Source: Xanthomonas campestris pv. badrii (GTDB lineage: Bacteria > Pseudomonadota > Gammaproteobacteria > Xanthomonadales > Xanthomonadaceae). Taken from it: a stretch of DNA of 64,000 nucleotides. Below are positions 23,490 to 34,847 of the stretch, in pieces. Within the stretch, counting starts at the first letter, position 1. Each line of letters opens with the position of its first letter. The translations under genes and the position numbers were made by a program. The stretch spans positions 806,001 through 870,000 of the forward strand of contig NZ_CP051651.1 of NCBI RefSeq assembly GCF_012848175.1, in the 5' to 3' direction. The notes under the pieces were generated by a model that was not told where the DNA came from, did no database searches, and saw only the letters and a list, made by a program, of their open reading frames with translations.

Positions 23490-23679
23490 ATGGCGAGGCC
23501 TGCTAAGTGAAATAAGTCGGCAATTATATGCCCGATGCCGCATCCGCCATGCGGCAGTGCAGGACAGTCGCCCGCGTTGATCCGGCGCCTGCCGGGAGAC
23601 TTGAGCGGGCGGTGTACGGGCGGGCGCACCAGCCGTGCAAGGGGCGACTTCGCGCTGCCCCCATCCGCCCTTTGGGCAC

Positions 23680-24236
23680 CTTCCCCCGCATGCGGGGGAA
23701 GGGGATGCACAGCGCCGATGGAGGTCACCGCTGCCTTTACCCTTCTCCCGCATGTGGGGGGGGAAGGCGGTGCACAGCGCCGAATGGAGGTCACCGCTGC
23801 CTTCACCCTTCTCCCGCATGCGGGGGAAGGCGATGCGCAGCGCCGGATGGAGGCCACCACCGTCTTCACCCTCCTCCCGCATACGGGGGAAGGTGGTGCG
23901 CAGCGCCGATGGAGGTCACCGCTGCCTTCGCCCTTCTCCGCATGCGGGGGAAGGGGATGCACAGCGCCGAATGGAGGTCACCGCTGCCTTCACCCTTCTC
24001 CCGCATGCGGGGGAAGGCGATGCGCAGCGCCGGATGGAGGCCACCACCGTCTTCACCCTTCTCCCGCATACGGGGGAAGGTGGTGCGCAGCGCCGATGGA
24101 GGTCACCGCTGCCTTCGCCCTTCTCCCGCACGCGGGAGAAGGTGGCGCGCAGCGCCGATGGAGGTCACCGCTGCCTTCGCCCTTCTCCCGCACGCGGGAG
24201 AAGGTGGCGCGCAGCGCCGGATGAGGGTGCAACCGG
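23680..24236. repeat. Tandem array of nine ~62-bp units with palindromic cores
   Basis: Units begin at 23680, 23742, 23808, 23871, 23933, 23995, 24058, 24120 and 24182, a period of 62-66 bases. Each starts with a palindrome of the form CTTCTCCCGCATGCGGGGGAAG, shown here as arms CTTCTCCC and GGGGGAAG around GCATGC or GCACGC. A conserved segment of the type GCGCAGCGCCGATGGAGG follows. Units 4-5 and 7-8 share variants, suggesting duplication of blocks. The array fills the space between tdh and the TonB receptor gene. It has no unique spacers and is open in several frames only because the unit length is near a multiple of three. Confidence 0.95.
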
Positions 24237-24243
24237 CAGATGC

Positions 24244-26568
24244 TCAGAACTTCACATCCAGACTCAGGAAGGTCTGCCGCGGCGCACCGACCACCATGGT
24301 CTGGTTGTAGCCATTCGGATCGGAGGCGACGTAGCCGTTGGTGCCGGTGCTGGCGAAGTAGCGCTTGTCGGTGAGGTTGGTGATGTTGAGGGCCAGCGCG
24401 ACATTCTCGAGCGGGCCCACGCGGCCGAAGTCGTAGCGTGCGCCGGCATTGAACAGCCAGTACGAAGGCACCTGCGAATCGTTGAGGAAGGTGATGTAGC
24501 GCTTGTCGACGTACTTGCCATCCAGGTCCAGGCGCAGGTTACCGAACTGGTAGCTGGCGCTGGAGGAAAACATCAGCGCGGGGATGCCGACCACGTCCTT
24601 GCCGGAGGTGGCGACCACGCCGTTGTTGAGGTAATCGTCCTGGTAGCGCGAGCGGTTCCATGAGAGCGAGTTCAACCAGCTCAGGCCTTCGACCGGGCGC
24701 CACATCAGCGCCAGGTCTGCACCGGCGCTATGCACGGCGCCCACGTTGCTCAGGATCGCCGCGCAGGTCTGCACTGCGGTACACGGCGAAGTGGTCAGCA
24801 GGCGGTTGGAGAACTTGGTGAAGTAGGCATCGGCCGAAAGCTGGAACTGCGCGTCCTGCACCCGGTAGCCCACCTGCACGGTCTGCGATTGTTCCGGCTC
24901 CAGCGTGGAGCGGCTGCGGTCGAAAGCGGCCTGCGAGGTGCCGAATGGGGTGAACCCGAAGGCGGCGATGTTCTTGCTGTAGGAGGCGTAGAGGTCCTGG
25001 CGCTCGTCGAGCTTGTAGTTGACGCCCACCTGCGGCAGGAAGTTGTCTTCGGCACGGATGCGGCCTTGCGCCAGCGAGGTGGTCGGCACCAGCGATTGCG
25101 CGCGCGTGGTGGTGTCGAGCGCCTTTGCGCCGTAGTTCAAGGTGAGGCGGTCATCGAGCAGGCGCACGGTGTCCTGCAGGTACAGCATGCGGGTCTGGGT
25201 GGTATAGCGCTGTAGGAAATCGCGGCGGAACGGGGTCTGTGCCTCAAGGACGTTGTACAGCGAGGTATAGCCCTCGTTGCCCAGCGCAAAATAATTGCGG
25301 CCCTGCGTGGTGCGCGCGTTTTCGGCCCAGGCACCGATCTCCAGATCGTGGTTGCCCCACGACCACTTCAGCGCACTGGTGCCGCCAAAGCGATCCAGCC
25401 CGTAGTCGGTGGTGCGCATCGACACTGGAACCTGCGCCGAGGTGACGACATAGGGCGTCACCCATTGCCCCTCACCGCGATTGGCGTGGTAGTAGCCGGC
25501 GGCATCCAGGGTTGCACCGCCGAACACGAACGTGCCCGACAGACCGGCAAGATTGTCGCGGCGCAGGCCGCCGCCGGCGTAGTAGCTGGCATCCAGCCAG
25601 CTGTAGTCGCTGGGCAGGCCGGCCAGCGATTGCGGATAGCCATTGGCCACGCCGCTGGTGGCGCCGGTGCTCTGGTACGCGCGTGCCATCTGCACGGCAG
25701 TGGCCCAATCCGGCTGCAGGTAGTCGTAGTCCCAGCCCAGCGCGCGCTGGCTGGTCAACGACAGGTCCATGTAGTCGTATTCCTTGCGCCGCGAGGTATC
25801 CACGAACAGGCTCAGGCGGTTGCCGTCGCCCCACTGGTACACGGTCTTGAGGTTGGCCTGTTCGGAGGTCTGGTCGCCGAAGCCCTTCCATTTGTCGGTG
25901 CTGGCATTGGCGTAGGACAGGTACGCCGACACGCCATTGCGATCGCCGGTATCGGCGCGCACGAAGGTGCGGCGGGTTGCATCGCTGCCTACCGTCTGCA
26001 CCAGCCGTGCACCGGGCGTGGTCTGCGGATCGGCCGAGTAGAACTGCATGGTGCCGCCGAGATTGGTGTTGGAGGCGGTGCCCAGCGCACCGGCGCCTTG
26101 CGCGATCTCTACCGAGCCGAGGTTTTCGGAAATGATGGCGCGGGTGATGTGCAGGCCGTTGGTGACGCCGTAGCTCATGTTGCCCAGCGGAATGCCATCC
26201 AGCGTGTAGCCCAGGCGGCTCTGATCGAAACCGTGCAGGGTGACCTGCGTGGACCACTCGTAGGTACCGAACGGGTCGGCGGACTGGAACTGCACACCCG
26301 GCAGTTTTTCCACTGCCTTGAAGGCGCTGCTGCCCGGTGTCAGCTGCTCGATGTCCTGCCGGCTGATGCGCTGCACCTGGCGCGTACTGCCCTGTGAGAC
26401 CACGTTGATGGCATCCAGCTGCGTTGCGTTGCCAGCGGCATCGGCCGGCGTTGCCGGTGCGTCGGCCACGCTGGCGGTCACCGGCTCGGCGGCCTGCGCC
26501 ATGACGGGAAGCAGCGCGGCCAGGGCCAGCGCCAACGGAGTGACATCAAAACGACGAGCGGAAGTCAT
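24244..26568 (-). CDS. TonB-dependent outer membrane receptor
   Basis: A 774-residue receptor. The signal peptide ends at about residue 26 (PVMAQAAEP). The plug domain is about 45-190 (RISRQDIEQLTPGSSAFKAV, VTLHGFDQSRLGYTLDGIPL, NLGSVEIAQGAGALG). A long beta barrel follows, ending in the outer-membrane motif LDVKF. TonB/ExbBD energy drives import of a large ligand. The substrate is not shown by sequence, but divergence from a phospholipase C across a pair of Pho-box-like sites suggests a phosphorus-containing ligand. The start at 26568 leaves a proper signal peptide; a longer frame to 26679 does not. Confidence 0.93.
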   Translation of the reverse strand: MTSARRFDVTPLALALAALLPVMAQAAEPVTASVADAPATPADAAGNATQLDAINVVSQGSTRQVQRISRQDIEQLTPGSSAFKAVEKLPGVQFQSADPFGTYEWSTQVTLHGFDQSRLGYTLDGIPLGNMSYGVTNGLHITRAIISENLGSVEIAQGAGALGTASNTNLGGTMQFYSADPQTTPGARLVQTVGSDATRRTFVRADTGDRNGVSAYLSYANASTDKWKGFGDQTSEQANLKTVYQWGDGNRLSLFVDTSRRKEYDYMDLSLTSQRALGWDYDYLQPDWATAVQMARAYQSTGATSGVANGYPQSLAGLPSDYSWLDASYYAGGGLRRDNLAGLSGTFVFGGATLDAAGYYHANRGEGQWVTPYVVTSAQVPVSMRTTDYGLDRFGGTSALKWSWGNHDLEIGAWAENARTTQGRNYFALGNEGYTSLYNVLEAQTPFRRDFLQRYTTQTRMLYLQDTVRLLDDRLTLNYGAKALDTTTRAQSLVPTTSLAQGRIRAEDNFLPQVGVNYKLDERQDLYASYSKNIAAFGFTPFGTSQAAFDRSRSTLEPEQSQTVQVGYRVQDAQFQLSADAYFTKFSNRLLTTSPCTAVQTCAAILSNVGAVHSAGADLALMWRPVEGLSWLNSLSWNRSRYQDDYLNNGVVATSGKDVVGIPALMFSSSASYQFGNLRLDLDGKYVDKRYITFLNDSQVPSYWLFNAGARYDFGRVGPLENVALALNITNLTDKRYFASTGTNGYVASDPNGYNQTMVVGAPRQTFLSLDVKF

Positions 26569-26649
26569 GGGGGAATCCTGTTCGAGCACGGCTGGGGGCG
26601 GACGCGCGGTGCAAGACCGGCGTTTCGCGACGCAGGGTGTCAACGGCTC

Positions 26650-26667
26650 ATGAAACATTGATGACGG
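26650..26667 (-). promoter_or_regulatory. Pho-box-like site facing the TonB receptor gene
   Basis: On the minus strand the site reads CCGTCAT CAAT GTTTCAT, matching the PhoB half-site CTGTCAT at 6/7 and 5/7 with the correct 11-bp period. It lies about 80 bases upstream of the receptor ATG. No good -10 box is seen 10 bases downstream, so confidence is moderate. Confidence 0.5.
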
Positions 26668-26670
26668 CCG

Positions 26671-26688
26671 CTGTCGCAAAACTGTCGT
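26671..26688 (+). promoter_or_regulatory. Pho-box-like site upstream of phospholipase C
   Basis: CTGTCGC AAAA CTGTCGT is a near-exact direct repeat with the 11-bp period of the PhoB binding consensus (CTGTCAT at 5/7 and 6/7). A -10-like TATACG starts 10 bases after the site, at 26699-26704, the spacing known for PhoB-activated promoters. The phospholipase ATG is 75 bases downstream of the site. Confidence 0.65.
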
Positions 26689-26762
26689 GCTTGACGGCTA
26701 TACGTGTGCGCTGCGCATCGCGCCACGCGCTGCATCGCCCCGACTTCGGCAAGGCTTTGGTC

Positions 26763-28844
26763 ATGACGTCATCTTCTTCGCGCCGCGATTTTCTCAAGCG
26801 GGTTGCCGCGCTCACCGCTGCCGGAGCCTTGCCATCATCGATCGGCCGCGCGCTGGCGCTGCCGGCCAATGCGCGCACCGGCACGCTGCGCGACATCGAG
26901 CATGTGGTGATCCTGATGCAGGAAAACCGCTCGTTCGATCATTACTTCGGCGCGCTGCGCGGCGTGCGCGGCTTCGGCGACCCGCACGCGCTGCAACTGC
27001 GCGACGGCAACCCGGTCTGGAGCCAGCCTGCCGCCGATGGACGGCGGCTGTTGCCGTTCGCGTTCGATTCGCACACCACCAGCGCACCGCTGATCAAGAG
27101 CCTGGATCATTCCTGGAAGGCCGGCCATGGGCAGGACCCGACGCGCTGGGCCGAATACGATGCCTGGGTGCCGTACAAGGGCGAGCTGACGATGGGCTAT
27201 TTCCAGCGCCAGGACATCCCGTACTACCACGCGCTCGCCGATGCCTTCACCATCTGCGATGGGTATTTCTGTTCGATGCACGGGCCGACCAATCCCAATC
27301 GCATGTATCTGTTCACCGGCACCAGCGGCCTGAGCGTGGGCGATCTGCGCGCACAGGTGGCCGACAACGCCGACGACGGCAACTGGACCGCCGACATGGC
27401 GCGCGACAAACCCGGTTACGCGGCGATGGGCTGGACCACCTATGCGCAGCGGCTGCAGGCAGCAGGCATCGACTGGCGCGTGTACCAGGAATACGACAAC
27501 TTCGGCTGCAACTCGCTGGCGTATTTTTCCCATTACCGTGGGCTCGATCCGGCTGACGAACGTTACCTTCGCGCACGCGCGTATGTGCCCGGGTCCACCG
27601 CCGACAACGCGGCCACCACGCAGGCCGATCATCTGATTGCCGCGATTGCGGCCGACGTGCAAGGCAATCGCCTGCCGCAGGTGTCGTGGATCATTCCACC
27701 CACTGCGTACTGCGAACATCCCGAAGCACCGCCGGCCTACGGCGAGTCGCTAGTGGCGCGGCTGATCGATGCGTTGACCTCCAATCCGCAGGTCTGGGCC
27801 AGGACCGCATTGATCATCAACTACGACGAGAACGACGGCTTCTTCGATCATGTGCCGGCGCCGCTGCCGGCGCTGGATGCACGCATGGGGCGCAGCAATG
27901 TCGATGTGCGCGGTGAGTCGTACAACGGTGTGCCGGTGGGTCTGGGCATCCGCGTGCCGATGCTGGTGATCTCGCCATGGACGCGCGGCGGCTGGGTCAA
28001 TTCGCAGGTGTTCGACCACACCTCGGTGCTGCGTCTGCTGGAGCGCCGCTTCGGCGTGGCCGAGCCCAACATCAGCCCCTGGCGCCGCGCGGTCAGCGGC
28101 GATCTGACCAGCGTGTTCGATTTCCGCAAGCCGGACGATTCGGCGCTGAGCGCATTGCCATCGATCGACGACTACCGTGCGCGGACCGCTGCGTTGCGCA
28201 ACAAGCCGTCACCGGTGCCGCCGAGCAACCCTCGCATGCCAAGGCAGGAGCCGGGCCAACGCCCCGCGCGCGCGTTGCCCTATGCCCTGCAGGTGCATGC
28301 GCGCGTACACGCCGGCAACGCGCTGCAGTTGCAATTCGTCAACAGCGGCACCGCTGCGGCGGCGTTCAACGTCTACACCAGCAAGGCCAACGGTGGGCCC
28401 TGGTACTACACCGTGTTGCCGGGCACGCAGCTCGACGATGTTCCAGTAGGTGCGCTGCACGAGGGGGCGTACGCGCTGCGCGTGCATGGGCCGAATGGGT
28501 TCCTGCGCGAGTTCGCCGGCGAGCTGCACTCCGACGCGGTACAGCAGGCCAGCCCCTGGGTTCAAGCGCGACAGGACGGCGATGCGCTGGTGCTGGAGAT
28601 CGGCAACGCCGGGCAACAGGCCTGTGCGCTGCAATTGCGTGCGCTGGACCATGGCGACCCGACGCCGCGGCCGCTGCAACTGGCCGCCGGCCAGCGGCAG
28701 AGCATCCGCCTGCCGCTGGCGGCCAGCGATCACTGGTACGACCTGGTGATCGAGCAGCCGGGTGCGGCTTTCCGCCGCCGCCTGGCCGGCCACCTGGAAA
28801 CCGGGCGGCCCAGCCGCAGCGATCCCAGCTTCGGGCGCGCCTGA
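26763..28844 (+). CDS. Tat-exported phosphocholine-type phospholipase C
   Basis: A 693-residue enzyme of the acid phosphatase/phospholipase C superfamily. A twin-arginine signal SRRDFLKRVAAL is at residues 6-17, so it is exported folded. The phosphoesterase domain (about 45-470) shows ILMQENRSFDHYFG, FCSMHGPTNPNR, IPPTAYCEHPEAPP and NYDENDGFFDHV, the metal and substrate segments of PlcN/PlcH. The C-terminus carries two repeated DUF756-like modules (about 500-590 and 600-685). It would release phosphocholine from phosphatidylcholine outside the cytoplasm. The ATG at 26763 is placed by the Tat motif. Confidence 0.93.
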   Translation: MTSSSSRRDFLKRVAALTAAGALPSSIGRALALPANARTGTLRDIEHVVILMQENRSFDHYFGALRGVRGFGDPHALQLRDGNPVWSQPAADGRRLLPFAFDSHTTSAPLIKSLDHSWKAGHGQDPTRWAEYDAWVPYKGELTMGYFQRQDIPYYHALADAFTICDGYFCSMHGPTNPNRMYLFTGTSGLSVGDLRAQVADNADDGNWTADMARDKPGYAAMGWTTYAQRLQAAGIDWRVYQEYDNFGCNSLAYFSHYRGLDPADERYLRARAYVPGSTADNAATTQADHLIAAIAADVQGNRLPQVSWIIPPTAYCEHPEAPPAYGESLVARLIDALTSNPQVWARTALIINYDENDGFFDHVPAPLPALDARMGRSNVDVRGESYNGVPVGLGIRVPMLVISPWTRGGWVNSQVFDHTSVLRLLERRFGVAEPNISPWRRAVSGDLTSVFDFRKPDDSALSALPSIDDYRARTAALRNKPSPVPPSNPRMPRQEPGQRPARALPYALQVHARVHAGNALQLQFVNSGTAAAAFNVYTSKANGGPWYYTVLPGTQLDDVPVGALHEGAYALRVHGPNGFLREFAGELHSDAVQQASPWVQARQDGDALVLEIGNAGQQACALQLRALDHGDPTPRPLQLAAGQRQSIRLPLAASDHWYDLVIEQPGAAFRRRLAGHLETGRPSRSDPSFGRA

Positions 28845-28947
28845 GCCTGGGTGACCCAGCCCGGCCAGCTGCGCATCAAGTGGTCTGCCGCGGTTGCGAG
28901 GTAGCGCATCCCTGCCAGCAGTCATGCGTTCGGCTGCAATCGTGAGC

Positions 28948-28960
28948 GTTACACTGTAAC
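28948..28960. promoter_or_regulatory. 13-bp palindrome upstream of the S46 peptidase gene
   Basis: GTTACACTGTAAC is a perfect inverted repeat around a central C, 24 bases before the peptidase start, and includes a possible -10 TACACT. It may be an operator, but no regulator can be named. Confidence 0.35.
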
Positions 28961-28984
28961 TCTCGCCTGTGCCGGAATCATGCA

Positions 28985-31153
<2,169 letters not shown>

Positions 31154-31242
31154 GTCGGCCGGGCCGCAGGGCAGGGAGCGGTTATGATGCGGTCCGGTTT
31201 CGCTGCCGCGAGCCGGCCCCTCCCCCAAGGAACTCCCAGCGC

Positions 31243-31887
31243 ATGCGCATCCTGCTTGCTCGTCACGGCGAGACGCCGTGGAACGCCGAAGGCCGTTACC
31301 AGGGCCAGATCGATATTCCGCTGTCGCCGGTGGGCGAAGGCCAGGCGCGCGCATTGGGCGAACGGCTGCAGGCCTTGCAGATCACCCGCGCGGTCGCCTC
31401 GCCGCTGTCGCGCGCGCAGGCCACTGCCAAGGCCGCCCTGGGTGCGTCGCGCACCTCGCTGCTGCAGACCGATGCCGACCTGCAGGAAATCGCGCACGGC
31501 GAATGGGAAGGGTTGCTTGCAAGCGAAATCAACGACAAGGATCCGGCACGCCTGCGCGCATGGCGCGAGGAACCCGACACCGTGCTGATGCCCGGCGGCG
31601 AATCGCTGCGCCAGGTGCTGGACCGCAGCTGGCGCGGCCTGGCGCGCGCCGCCGACGGACTGGGCGCCGACGACACCCTGCTGGTGGTCGCGCACGACGC
31701 CGTCAATCGCGTCATCCTGTGCAAGATCCTGGGCCTGCCGTTGTCCAGGCTGTGGACCTTCCGCCAGGCCCCGACCACGCTCAACCTGCTCGAAGGCGAC
31801 GACGTCGAGCACCTGGAAGTGGTGCGCCTCAACGACTGTGCCCATCACACACCGTTCTTTGGTGAGGCCAAGCATCGGGCGCTGTGA
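31243..31887 (+). CDS. Histidine phosphatase (phosphoglycerate mutase-like) family protein
   Basis: A 214-residue cytoplasmic protein. LLARHGETPWNAEGRYQG at the N-terminus carries the phosphorylated His (RHG motif). IAHGEWEGL and PGGES follow, and VAHDAVNRVILCKILGLP holds the second catalytic His. It is related to GpmB, CobC/PhoE-type phosphatases; the physiological substrate is unknown and true mutase activity is not implied. The ATG at 31243 is placed by the RHG motif at residue 7-9. Confidence 0.88.
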   Translation: MRILLARHGETPWNAEGRYQGQIDIPLSPVGEGQARALGERLQALQITRAVASPLSRAQATAKAALGASRTSLLQTDADLQEIAHGEWEGLLASEINDKDPARLRAWREEPDTVLMPGGESLRQVLDRSWRGLARAADGLGADDTLLVVAHDAVNRVILCKILGLPLSRLWTFRQAPTTLNLLEGDDVEHLEVVRLNDCAHHTPFFGEAKHRAL

Positions 31888-32161
31888 GAGCAGCTAGCAA
31901 AACGACTGCGCGGCTGCCAGGCGGGCGCCGCCGGTGTTCGGATCGGCATGTACCACGCGTGCACGCCGTTTCCTCCGCGGCGTACGCGCCTGACGACCGC
32001 CCGCTACGTGTCGATAGCCGCTCGAAGGCGATCTGACAGGTAGCGCGTCCGGCAGGACGCAACCGCGATGCGTGCCAAGTCACGGCGTTGATAGGGCTCA
32101 GACCACAGCGGCATCGCAAGCGCGATAATGCGCGGCGCGACGCACGACATCAGGTAACCCC

Positions 32162-33460
32162 GTGACCACTCCCACCACACTCTTCGACTGGCTCGCCTAC
32201 ATCGAGCAGCAACACCCCAGCAGTATCGCAATGGGGTTGGAGCGCGTGCGCGAGGTGGCTGCGCGCCTGCAGATCGAAGCGCCAGCCAGGCATGTCATCG
32301 TCGTGGGCGGCACCAACGGCAAGGGCTCGACGGTGGCCTTCATCGAGGCGATCGGGCGTGCTGCCGGGTGGAGGGTGGGCGCCTACACCTCGCCGCATCT
32401 GCTGCGCTACAACGAGCGCGTGCGTATCGATGGCGAGGAGGCCAGCGATGCGCAGCTGGTCGAGGCATTTGCTGCGGTCGAGGCAGCGCGCGGCGACACC
32501 GCGCTGACCTATTTCGAGTTCGGCACGCTGGCGACGCTGTGGCTGTTTCAACACTCCGCGCTGGAGTTGGCGGTGCTGGAAATCGGCCTGGGTGGACGGC
32601 TGGATGCGGTCAATATCGTCGACTCGGACGTCGCCGTGATCACCACGGTCGATATCGACCACACCGACTGGCTGGGCGAGGACCGCGAGGCGATCGGTGC
32701 CGAGAAGGCCGGCATCATCCGCGCGTGGAAGCCGGTGGTGCTGGGCGAGATCGACCCGCCCTCGAGCGTGCTGCGCCGCGCCTACCTGCTGGGCGCCAAT
32801 GCGATCCGTGCCGGTAGCGATTACTTTTTCGAGCCGATCGACGCAGGGCAGGGGGAGACCCCCCGAGCCGACGCGCGGCAATGGCGCTGGCGCGATGTGG
32901 CGGTGACGCTGCAATTGCCGATGCCGGCATTGCACGCGCCGGTACAGCTGGCCAACGCCGCTGCCGCAATCGCCGCATTGCAGGCGTTGCCGGTGGAGGT
33001 GCCCGCTGCAGCCTGGGCGCAGGGCATCGGCAACGCGCACGTGGCCGGGCGATTGCAACGTCTTGAGGTCGATGGCGTGCAGGTCTTGCTGGATGTCGGC
33101 CACAACCCGCAGGCCGCACGCGCGCTGGCCGCTGCGCTCGCTGCGCAGGCGCACGCCGGCAGCACGTATGCGATCTACGCCGCGCTGGCCGACAAGGATG
33201 CGCCGGGTGTGGTCCAGGCCGTGGCGGCGCAGGTCGATCACTGGGTACTGGCAGGGTTGGACGGAACACGCGGTCAGTCGGCCCAGGACCTGCAGCAACG
33301 CCTGCGCGACACTGCCGCCGCACAGGCCGCTTGCCACGCCGATGTTGCTGCGGCGCTGCAGGCGGTGCTGGCCGCTGCCCAGGCTGGTGATCGGGTGCTG
33401 GTGTTTGGCTCGTTCCACACCGTTGCCGATGCGCTGAGCGCACTTCGTTCAGCCCGTTAG
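32162..33460 (+). CDS. folC: Dihydrofolate synthase / folylpolyglutamate synthase
   Basis: A 432-residue Mur-ligase-type enzyme starting at GTG 32162. The ATP-binding P-loop is VVGGTNGKGSTVAFIE (about residues 47-62). TSPHLLRYNERVRIDG binds folate, LEIGLGGRLDAVN and DIDHTDWLGEDRE follow, and LLDVGHNPQAARAL lies in the C-terminal domain. It adds glutamate to dihydropteroate and folates. It heads the folC-dedD-cvpA-purF cluster, the same order as in E. coli. Confidence 0.95.
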   Translation: MTTPTTLFDWLAYIEQQHPSSIAMGLERVREVAARLQIEAPARHVIVVGGTNGKGSTVAFIEAIGRAAGWRVGAYTSPHLLRYNERVRIDGEEASDAQLVEAFAAVEAARGDTALTYFEFGTLATLWLFQHSALELAVLEIGLGGRLDAVNIVDSDVAVITTVDIDHTDWLGEDREAIGAEKAGIIRAWKPVVLGEIDPPSSVLRRAYLLGANAIRAGSDYFFEPIDAGQGETPRADARQWRWRDVAVTLQLPMPALHAPVQLANAAAAIAALQALPVEVPAAAWAQGIGNAHVAGRLQRLEVDGVQVLLDVGHNPQAARALAAALAAQAHAGSTYAIYAALADKDAPGVVQAVAAQVDHWVLAGLDGTRGQSAQDLQQRLRDTAAAQAACHADVAAALQAVLAAAQAGDRVLVFGSFHTVADALSALRSAR

Positions 33461-33528
33461 GGTCGGCGAGCGAGCGCCGGCCTTATAATCGCCGCGGCAC
33501 CCCGCCACGCCGCCTCTAGCTCTCTTCT

Positions 33529-34620
33529 GTGGACACTGCTCTGAAACAGCGATTGATTGGCGCCATCGTTCTGGTGGCGCTCGCCGTGATCTTCCTTCCG
33601 ATGCTGGTCAAGGGCCCTGCGCCGTCCAGCGGCGTGGCCGATGTGCCGCTCGAGGCGCCTGCCGCGCCCGGCAAGGGCGAATTCGAAACCCGCGAGTTGC
33701 CGCTGGTGACGCCGGGCGATGCCCCGGCCGGTGGCGCGCTGGGCATGGCCGGCGCACCCGGCGGCCCGGCAACGGTGCAGGACAACCCCGACGCCGCCGA
33801 TCTGGCCGCGCCCTCCAGCGCACCGTCCGCGCCGGGCGTGGCGGCCGGCAACTACGCGGTCAACTTCGGCGCCTACGCCACCAGCGCCGATGCCGATGCG
33901 GTGATCGCCCGGCTCAAGCAGGCGCAGTTGCCCGGTTTCAGCGAAAAGACCCAGATCGGCGGCCGTGAAGCCTGGCGCGTGCGCGTAGGCCCATATGCCG
34001 ACCAGGCCCAGGCCGAATCGGCCCGGCTGCAGGCGGTGAAGGTCCGCAGCGACGTCAACGCCCAGGTGGTGACGCTGGATGCGAGCGCCAGCGCTCGGCC
34101 GCCGGTGGCAACCCCGACCCCGACTCCGTCGGCGCCGGCGCCCAAGCCGGCCAGCAGCACCATTGCCACCGCCGCTGCCACGCCTGCCGCCACCAGCACC
34201 GAAAGCCTGCCGCCGGAGTCGGCCAAGCCGGTTGCCGCCGCGCCCAAGCCGGTCCAGGCGCCGAAGCCGGCACCGGCCAAGCCCGAGGTCGCCAAGACCC
34301 CGGCAACGCCGGAGCCCGCCAAGCCCGAGACCGCCAAGCCGGCTGCGCCTGCCCCCACCGCTCCGGCAGCGCCGGCCGCCAGCGGCGTCGGGTTTGCGGT
34401 ACAGCTGGGCGCCTTTGGCCGCGCCGAAGACGCCAATGCGCTGCGCGACCGTGTGCGCGCCTCCGGCTTCAGCGCGTTCGTCGAACAGGTCCGCACCGAC
34501 AAGGGCGCGCTCAATCGCGTGCGCGTCGGTCCGGTAGCCAACCGAGGCGATGCCGAACAGCTGCGTGCGCAGGTGGCGGCCAAGGTGGGCATTTCCGGCA
34601 TGGTGCGCCCGCATCCTTGA
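33529..34620 (+). CDS. dedD: SPOR-domain cell division protein (DedD-like) with two SPOR domains
   Basis: A 363-residue protein, GTG start. A short cytoplasmic tail MDTALKQRLIGA is followed by one membrane helix (residues 11-28), the DedD N-terminus. A first SPOR domain lies at about 104-180 (YAVNFGAYATSADADAVIAR), a long Ala/Pro/Lys linker at about 185-285, and a second SPOR domain at about 285-360 (GFAVQLGAFGRAEDANALRD). SPOR domains bind denuded glycan strands at the division septum. Two copies are unusual next to the single one of E. coli DedD. Confidence 0.88.
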   Translation: MDTALKQRLIGAIVLVALAVIFLPMLVKGPAPSSGVADVPLEAPAAPGKGEFETRELPLVTPGDAPAGGALGMAGAPGGPATVQDNPDAADLAAPSSAPSAPGVAAGNYAVNFGAYATSADADAVIARLKQAQLPGFSEKTQIGGREAWRVRVGPYADQAQAESARLQAVKVRSDVNAQVVTLDASASARPPVATPTPTPSAPAPKPASSTIATAAATPAATSTESLPPESAKPVAAAPKPVQAPKPAPAKPEVAKTPATPEPAKPETAKPAAPAPTAPAAPAASGVGFAVQLGAFGRAEDANALRDRVRASGFSAFVEQVRTDKGALNRVRVGPVANRGDAEQLRAQVAAKVGISGMVRPHP

Positions 34621-34847
34621 GATCCACGCAATGCGTCGCGCCGCCATCTGGCGGTTGCGGCAGCACGACGGCGTAGCATGCTGTCTGCGCTATCCACGCG
34701 CAGCAGACGCTGCCTTGACCAACGCGTGTGTTCAGCACGCATCTGCTTCACCGAATCGTTCGACCGCCTCACGCCCAGGGAGGGGAAGGCCATGATCAGC
34801 CCGCCACGTTGCACAAGCGGCCCGTATGCCGCGCGGAGACCTTGCCG

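Noticed and set aside
23680..24236. Possible CRISPR array
   Set aside because: The units are repeated throughout with no unique spacers, the period is 62 bp with internal palindromes, and no cas gene is near.
23528..24310. Open frames of 229-342 codons across the 62-bp array
   Set aside because: Repetitive translations in several frames on both strands arise from the repeat itself; no start signal or domain supports a protein.
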